This document shows, piece after piece, positions 48,426 to 64,000 of a stretch of 64,000 nucleotides of DNA. Each line of letters begins with the position of its first letter. Positions within the stretch are counted from its first letter, which is position 1. The notes under the pieces were generated by a model. That model made no database searches, was not told the origin of the DNA, and worked only from the letters and a program-made list of their open reading frames with translations. A program made the position numbers and the translations under genes. Origin of the DNA: JADJXM01 sp937967285 (GTDB taxonomy: Bacteria > Acidobacteriota > Blastocatellia > RBC074); NCBI GenBank assembly GCA_050249535.1, contig JBFWQI010000027.1, forward strand, positions 14,227 to 78,226, given 5' to 3'.

Positions 48426-49128
48426 TCACTTCAAACCGATAACCTACGCCGCGGACAGTGATCAGATGCTGGGGATTTGACGGATCTTCTTCGATGTATC
48501 GGCGAAGTCTGACGATGAAGTTGTCGATCGCGCGGGTATCGGTGTCTTCGCTGAGGTCCCACACCTCTTCGAGGATCTGGCGGCGAGAGACGGTCTGGCC
48601 CTGGTGTTTGATCAGGAAGCGGAGAAGGTCGGCTTCCATCAGCGTCAGGCGAACGGTTTTCTCTCCGGCGGTGAGTGTGAGGGCTTTGAAGTCGATCGTG
48701 ATGCCTGCAAAGGTGAAGGTCGAAGCGGGAGATTTTTCCGATCTGTCCTCCGAGATTCTGAACCATTCGAGTCGCCGCAGCAGGCCGCCGAGCCGTGCGA
48801 TGAGGATCTTGAGTTCGAATGGTTTGGGAAGATAGTCGTCGGCGCCGGCCTCGAATCCCTTGAGAATATCCTCGGGGCGACTGCGTGCCGTCAGCATCAG
48901 AATCGGCACGAAGCGTCCGGCTCGCCTCAATTCCTGCGCAACCTCGAACCCGTTCCTGCCCGGAAGCATGACATCCAGAATGACGCAGTCGAAATCCTGA
49001 TCGAGGATCATCTCGAGCGCGGTCTCGCCGTCCGGAGCGATCTGCACTTCGTACCCTTCCGCTTCGAGGTTGAATCTCAGGCCGGCGGCGAGGTGCTGTT
49101 CATCTTCGACGATCAGAATCTTCGGCAT
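48415..49128 (-). CDS. OmpR-family response regulator
   Basis: A protein of 237 residues. The receiver domain has acidic pocket E8-D9-E10, phospho-acceptor D52 in VILDVMLPG, T80 and K102 (YLPKPFE). The winged-helix output domain contains SRRQILEEVWD and VRLRRYIEEDPSNPQHLITVRGVGYRF. It lies six bases downstream of its histidine kinase. The C-terminal Gln and TAG stop are within a heptamer repeat arm. Confidence 0.95.
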   Translation of the reverse strand: MPKILIVEDEQHLAAGLRFNLEAEGYEVQIAPDGETALEMILDQDFDCVILDVMLPGRNGFEVAQELRRAGRFVPILMLTARSRPEDILKGFEAGADDYLPKPFELKILIARLGGLLRRLEWFRISEDRSEKSPASTFTFAGITIDFKALTLTAGEKTVRLTLMEADLLRFLIKHQGQTVSRRQILEEVWDLSEDTDTRAIDNFIVRLRRYIEEDPSNPQHLITVRGVGYRFEVRRQ

Positions 49129-49134
49129 ATCCCC

Positions 49135-50049
49135 TCAATCCCGCTTGCCCATGCCGGGCAGGTAGATGGTGATGGTACTGCCGAGACCTTCGCCGGGACT
49201 TTCGGCGATCACTCTGCCGCCGTGTTTCTTGACTACGGATTGAACGATATAAAGCCCGAGGCCGGTGCCTTTGATCCTGGTGGCCACCATCCGGGGCACG
49301 CGGTAGAAGCGTTTGAAGATCTGGTCGATCTGGCCGGCGGGGATTCCGATGCCGCGATCCCTGACGCGGATGGCGAGAGATTTCGAGTCCGGAGCGAAGA
49401 TCTGGACGGTGATGTCGATCACCTCGTCTGAGTATTTGATCGCATTGTCGATCAGATTCGAGACGGCGGCCCGGATCTCGTCGGCATCTCCCTTGACCAT
49501 CGGGTTCGTCCCTGCCGGCAGCGAATCCATGAATTTCAACTGCTCGTCGGTCAGGTGGGTTCTGGTCCGGGCTATCTCGACGCACTCGACAGTCAGCTCC
49601 CGCAGGTCGATCTGCGAGGAGTGCATCTGGTGTGTCTTGTGACCGGATCGGCCGGCCCTGAGCACCTGCTCGACGGTGTGCAGCAGCCGGTCGCTGTCAT
49701 CGAGCATGATCCGGTAGAACTCGTTGCGCTGCTTCTCATCGACCTGTCGGGTCTGCAGCGTTTCGAGGTAGAGTCGGATCGAGGCGATCGGCGTCTTCAG
49801 CTCGTGCGTCACCGCATTGATGAAGCTGTCATGCTGTTCGTTGCGTCTGATTTCGCGGACGAGGAAGATGGTGTTGAGCACCAGGCCGGCGATGATGATC
49901 AGAAAGAAGATGACGCCGAAAACGAGGAGCGCAACTTCGCGCCAGTTGAGGACGATCCAGCCGACGTTGAGCGCCACCGCCACCGCCACCAGGACGATGC
50001 AGAGGATGATGAAGAAGTAGACTGATTTTCGCTGCCCCGTTGAGCCCAT
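49135..50049 (-). CDS. Sensor histidine kinase
   Basis: A protein of 304 residues. There are two N-terminal membrane helices (about 11-33 and 38-64) with almost no periplasmic loop, then a HisKA domain (NAVTHELKTPIASI, H82) and a HATPase domain with N box (NLIDNAIKYSD), G1 (DRGIGIP), F box and G2 (GTGLGLYIV). The lack of a periplasmic domain suggests it senses within the membrane or through a partner. It phosphorylates the response regulator encoded directly downstream. Confidence 0.94.
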   Translation of the reverse strand: MGSTGQRKSVYFFIILCIVLVAVAVALNVGWIVLNWREVALLVFGVIFFLIIIAGLVLNTIFLVREIRRNEQHDSFINAVTHELKTPIASIRLYLETLQTRQVDEKQRNEFYRIMLDDSDRLLHTVEQVLRAGRSGHKTHQMHSSQIDLRELTVECVEIARTRTHLTDEQLKFMDSLPAGTNPMVKGDADEIRAAVSNLIDNAIKYSDEVIDITVQIFAPDSKSLAIRVRDRGIGIPAGQIDQIFKRFYRVPRMVATRIKGTGLGLYIVQSVVKKHGGRVIAESPGEGLGSTITIYLPGMGKRD

Positions 50050-50120
50050 GGCCTGAATTTTAAGCCACGGGCTCGCGGGTTGGAAGCGTGAGGAAAACGC
50101 CTTCAGATGATGAATCGAAA

Positions 50121-50996
<876 letters not shown>

Positions 50997-51238
50997 TTAA
51001 CTCCTTGATTCATGAGAGTTTATTGGTGCCGATGCCGGTTCCGTCCCGATTCGAGCCATGTTATTAATTGATGCGAACGGTTATTCTTGACGAACCGATA
51101 TCTGAAATTCATCCTAACAGGCGGGACGATTCCTGTGTGTAATAGTTATGTAATCTTTGGATGACATTGCCGGATGCTCGAAATCGGTTGCGGGAGACTG
51201 CCGGCGGCGAGATCTGGTAACCGGAGACGTTTGGATAA

Positions 51239-52030
51239 GTGAGCGGACTGATCAGAATAATGATTTCGCTGGCGCTGTTGTCGGGGCTGGCGGGCTGTGG
51301 CGAGAAGCCTCGCAGGACGGCTGTCAGGCCGAAGCCCGCGCTGATGCTGACCGATTCCGACGGCGACGGCATGCCGGATGCCGCGGAGTTGAGGACCTTC
51401 AACGACCGGCAGAATTTCAGGAAGTGGTTCTGTCAGGTCGCGGAGATGCAGTTCTACAGGCCGAGCGACGGCTGGAATCCCGAGCAGCGTGACTGTTCGG
51501 GGCTGGTCCGTTTCGCTTGGCGCGAGGCGCTCAAGCGTCACGACCGCTCCTGGTTTCAGGCGATGGGAGAAGGGTATGAGGCGGTCGCGCCGGATGTCGC
51601 GGCCTACAACCTCGACAGATCACCGGTCGGCGAAAAACTGTTCCGGACCGATTACGGCTCCTTCATTCCGGAGGATCTGGTCAACGGTAAGTTCGCGGAG
51701 TTTGCCGATGCCCGGACTCTCAAAAACTTCAACGTGAAATACATCGGGCGCGACAGGCTGCGGCTGCAGCCGGGCGACCTGCTATTTTTTCACCAGCCAT
51801 GGGTTCAGAAGTTTCCGTATCATGTCATGATCTTCATCGGCGAGGCGCGACATGCTTCCGGCGGCGAAGGCGACTGGATCGTCTATCACACCGGCTCTTC
51901 TCCCGGAGAGAACGGCGAGGTCAAGAAGTTGAGGCTGGCGGTGCTCGACCGTCATCCCGATCCGCGCTGGAGACCGCTTGCAACCAACAACAACTTTCTG
52001 GGATTTTATCGATTGAAGATTCTGGATTGA
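51239..52030 (+). CDS. DUF1175 lipoprotein (YfaT-like)
   Basis: A protein of 263 residues with a lipobox (LSGLAGC, Cys at about 20) and a DSDGDGMPDAAEL calcium-binding-like loop. The main domain has RDCSGLVRFAWREALKRH, reminiscent of NlpC/P60-type cysteine peptidase folds, and LQPGDLLFFHQPW. E. coli YfaT (DUF1175) is encoded next to the alpha-2-macroglobulin YfaS, and here an alpha-2-macroglobulin follows by 14 bases. GTG start. It is expected at the periplasmic face of a membrane; the peptidase-like activity is an inference. Confidence 0.85.
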   Translation: MSGLIRIMISLALLSGLAGCGEKPRRTAVRPKPALMLTDSDGDGMPDAAELRTFNDRQNFRKWFCQVAEMQFYRPSDGWNPEQRDCSGLVRFAWREALKRHDRSWFQAMGEGYEAVAPDVAAYNLDRSPVGEKLFRTDYGSFIPEDLVNGKFAEFADARTLKNFNVKYIGRDRLRLQPGDLLFFHQPWVQKFPYHVMIFIGEARHASGGEGDWIVYHTGSSPGENGEVKKLRLAVLDRHPDPRWRPLATNNNFLGFYRLKILD

Positions 52031-52044
52031 GGTAGAATGCGACT

Positions 52045-56955
<4,911 letters not shown>

Positions 56956-56965
56956 GAGGGGACGG

Positions 56966-57745
<780 letters not shown>

Positions 57746-57772
57746 CGGTCCGCGGGAACCTGGCATTTACAA

Positions 57773-60263
<2,491 letters not shown>

Positions 60264-60283
<20 letters not shown>

Positions 60284-60461
60284 TCAGATCGAAACTGTAA
60301 CGGGCGGCACGGCTGACGGCGAGGGGCTCACCCGGCGGGAAATGCACTGCGTCCAATGCGATTCCCCCGTCTACAATGTCGTCTGCGGGAGAAAAAGCCC
60401 GTGCCCGGTCTGCGGATTTCCTTATCCGATCGGCGATTGCTCTGATCTGGCTGAGAATTGA
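60264..60461 (+). CDS. Small zinc-ribbon protein overlapping the fusion gene
   Basis: A protein of 65 residues. Cysteine pairs CVQC (about 29-32) and CPVC (about 47-50), plus flanking VVCGRKS and DCSD, suggest a zinc ribbon. It starts 20 bases inside the 3' end of the fusion gene, in another frame, with GGAGACCGGAA before the ATG. It is short enough to be chance, but the cysteine pattern and position support a real gene. Confidence 0.6.
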
Positions 60462-60471
60462 AAGAAAAGCG

Positions 60472-61158
60472 ATGGTTTCATCATTGTATAAATCCGTCAT
60501 CGCCGCCGGCCTGACTCTCTTCATCGGATCAGCCGTGGCGAAGGCGCAGATGCCGGTTGACCCGGAAGCGAAACGAAAGCCCGAGCTGGTGGAGCTGACT
60601 CTGCTCGATCCGTCGATCAGGCTGGATATTCGATACGCCGGCGCGAACAACTTTCTGGGGCGGCCCGTTTACCGCGAAGCCCGGGCGTTCCTGCAGCGCC
60701 CCGCCGCCGAAGCCCTGCTCCGCGCAGGCCGACGGCTTCGCGAAAACGGTTTCGGCCTCCTGATCTTCGACGGGTACAGGCCGTGGTCGGTGACGAAGAT
60801 CTTCTGGGACGAGACCCCTGCCGACAAGAAACAGTTCGTCGCAGATCCATCGAAGGGCTCGCGCCACAATCGCGGATGCGCCGTCGATCTGTCGCTGTAT
60901 GACCTCAAGACCGGCCGCGAAGTCGAAATGCCCAGCGGATACGATGAGTTCACAGAACGCGCCTATCCGAATCATGCGGGCGGCACCGAGCGCCAGCGCG
61001 AACTGCGCGACCTTCTCCGGTCAGCGATGGAAGCCGAAGGTTTCACCGTCTACGAGTTCGAATGGTGGCATTTCGATTACAAAGACTGGCGCGAATACCC
61101 GATCCTCGATATCCCTTTCGACCAGATCAAATCCGCGAAAGCAGCAGGAAGAGAATAA
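60472..61158 (+). CDS. Secreted D-alanyl-D-alanine dipeptidase (M15D, VanX-like)
   Basis: A protein of 228 residues with a signal peptide (about 1-25, AVAKAQM). IRLDIRYAGANNFLGRPVY, DGYRPWSV, SRHNRGCAVDLSLYD (zinc ligands His and Asp) and EFEWWHFDY (catalytic Glu, zinc His) match VanX/DdpX. It hydrolyses D-Ala-D-Ala, and in this setting probably recycles peptidoglycan rather than giving glycopeptide resistance, since no vanA-type ligase is near. The inner ATG was chosen because it starts the signal peptide. Confidence 0.92.
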   Translation: MVSSLYKSVIAAGLTLFIGSAVAKAQMPVDPEAKRKPELVELTLLDPSIRLDIRYAGANNFLGRPVYREARAFLQRPAAEALLRAGRRLRENGFGLLIFDGYRPWSVTKIFWDETPADKKQFVADPSKGSRHNRGCAVDLSLYDLKTGREVEMPSGYDEFTERAYPNHAGGTERQRELRDLLRSAMEAEGFTVYEFEWWHFDYKDWREYPILDIPFDQIKSAKAAGRE

Positions 61159-61583
61159 TGACCAGACCAGACACCAATCTCAATCTCGACTACACCATGT
61201 TGTGCGAAGACGTCCGGCTCGAAGCGTCGAATCAGCTGAGCCTGATGGGCGTGATACATCAGATCGTCGTTCCGCAGTTCCCGGTCACGCTCTTCAAATT
61301 CGCGGTGGTCAATCACTGGCGCGGAAGCGGCGAATATCTGACTGAGGTGCGGATTCTCGCGCCGGATCGTCTGAAGACCGTGGCGGTCTCGCAGCCCGCG
61401 GGCTTCTCGGTCGTCGAAAACGGATACGCAGACAATGTGACGGTCTTCGTCAACACCAGTTTCGTCGGACCAGGCAATTATGTGGTTCAGACGCTGATAA
61501 ATTCCACGCTCTTCGCCGAGAAGGTCCTGCCGGTCATCAGGCTCGACCAGCAGCAGGTGACTGAGAGTTCGAGCGTCAATTGA
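61158..61583 (+). CDS. DUF6941-like protein
   Basis: A protein of 141 residues. NLDYTMLCEDVRLEASNQLSLMGVIHQI resembles the start of DUF6941 proteins, a beta-sandwich family of unknown function. No signal peptide. The ATG overlaps the stop of the dipeptidase gene by one base with GGAAGAG upstream, so the two are translationally coupled. A longer frame upstream was rejected for that reason. Confidence 0.78.
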   Translation: MTRPDTNLNLDYTMLCEDVRLEASNQLSLMGVIHQIVVPQFPVTLFKFAVVNHWRGSGEYLTEVRILAPDRLKTVAVSQPAGFSVVENGYADNVTVFVNTSFVGPGNYVVQTLINSTLFAEKVLPVIRLDQQQVTESSSVN

Positions 61584-61674
61584 TCGGTGCGCACGCTCCC
61601 AGCGTGCGATCGAAAGTTAGCAACTCGCACGCTGGGAGCGTGCGTGCCAATCGCACGCCGGGGCGTGCGCACCT
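61584..61674. repeat. Inverted GCACGCTCCCAGCGTGCG-type repeat before tkt
   Basis: GTGCGCACGCTCCCAGCGTG and CGCACGCTGGGAGCGTGCGTG are inverted copies, followed by GCACGCCGGGGCGTGCGCAC. Composition resembles the 24-base array at 17994. It fills the whole gap, ending at the tkt ATG, leaving no ordinary ribosome-binding site. Confidence 0.8.
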
Positions 61675-63991
<2,317 letters not shown>

Positions 63992-64000
63992 AGGGTAATT

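Noticed and set aside
60472..61158. VanX-type glycopeptide resistance
   Set aside because: The enzyme is an exported dipeptidase without vanH/vanA-like genes around it, so a wall-recycling role is more likely.

Overview
The window is high-GC bacterial chromosome with dense, mostly short-gapped genes. The mix suggests Acidobacteriota, possibly Blastocatellia: ECF sigma/anti-sigma modules, a kinase-TolB-TPR signalling protein, DUF1080 and DUF4097 proteins, a homodimeric-type AceE, and many structured intergenic repeats. This placement is an inference from gene content, not a database result.

Layout. 1-8000: a tRNA with a CAU anticodon (probably tRNA-Ile2), small secreted or zinc-ribbon proteins, an exported amidohydrolase, then a minus-strand ECF sigma factor with two paralogous zinc-finger anti-sigma-like proteins and a secreted protein, separated by low-coding DNA. 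8000-13700: an exported peroxiredoxin whose peroxidatic residue is encoded by an in-frame UGA followed by a SECIS-like hairpin (a selenoprotein), a membrane Ser/Thr kinase, a beta-CASP metallo-beta-lactamase nuclease, and a repeat-rich gap. 13700-21200: aceE facing a minus-strand iscS-iscU-glcE-glcF run. 21500-28650: glycine-zipper protein, SAM hydroxide adenosyltransferase, folP, pseudopilin-like protein, membrane protein, TPR protein, ispE, tRNA-Gln. 28800-35900: prs, rplY, pth, rpsF-rpsR-rplI, dnaB, alr, DUF1080. 36100-44000: coiled-coil membrane protein, amino-acid permease, hydrolase, sodium:solute symporter, GH3 hexosaminidase, sugar epimerase. 44200-51000: ECF sigma / anti-sigma / DUF4097, a catalytically degenerate sigma-54-type activator, a two-component system, and a fatty acid desaturase. 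51200-64000: DUF1175 lipoprotein, thioester alpha-2-macroglobulin, membrane protein, a triple-domain lipoprotein (penicillin-binding transpeptidase + SpoIID + HELAH metallopeptidase), small zinc ribbon, D-Ala-D-Ala dipeptidase, DUF6941, transketolase.

The most unusual content is of three kinds. First, the Sec-peroxiredoxin. Second, the alpha-2-macroglobulin/cell-wall cluster with its transpeptidase-SpoIID-peptidase fusion. Third, several families of intergenic elements. One family has inverted arms of tandem heptamers (GTAGAAA, GTAGGCA or GTTTCCA); three copies with different arms share a 19-bp core, and the TAG-containing arms supply the stop codons of nine genes, including both members of three convergent pairs. 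A second family has GTAACTGCTCAGCC-type terminal inverted repeats around unrelated palindromic interiors. Separate tandem arrays have 24-bp (between glcE and glcF) and 75-bp (duplicated transketolase 3' end) periods.
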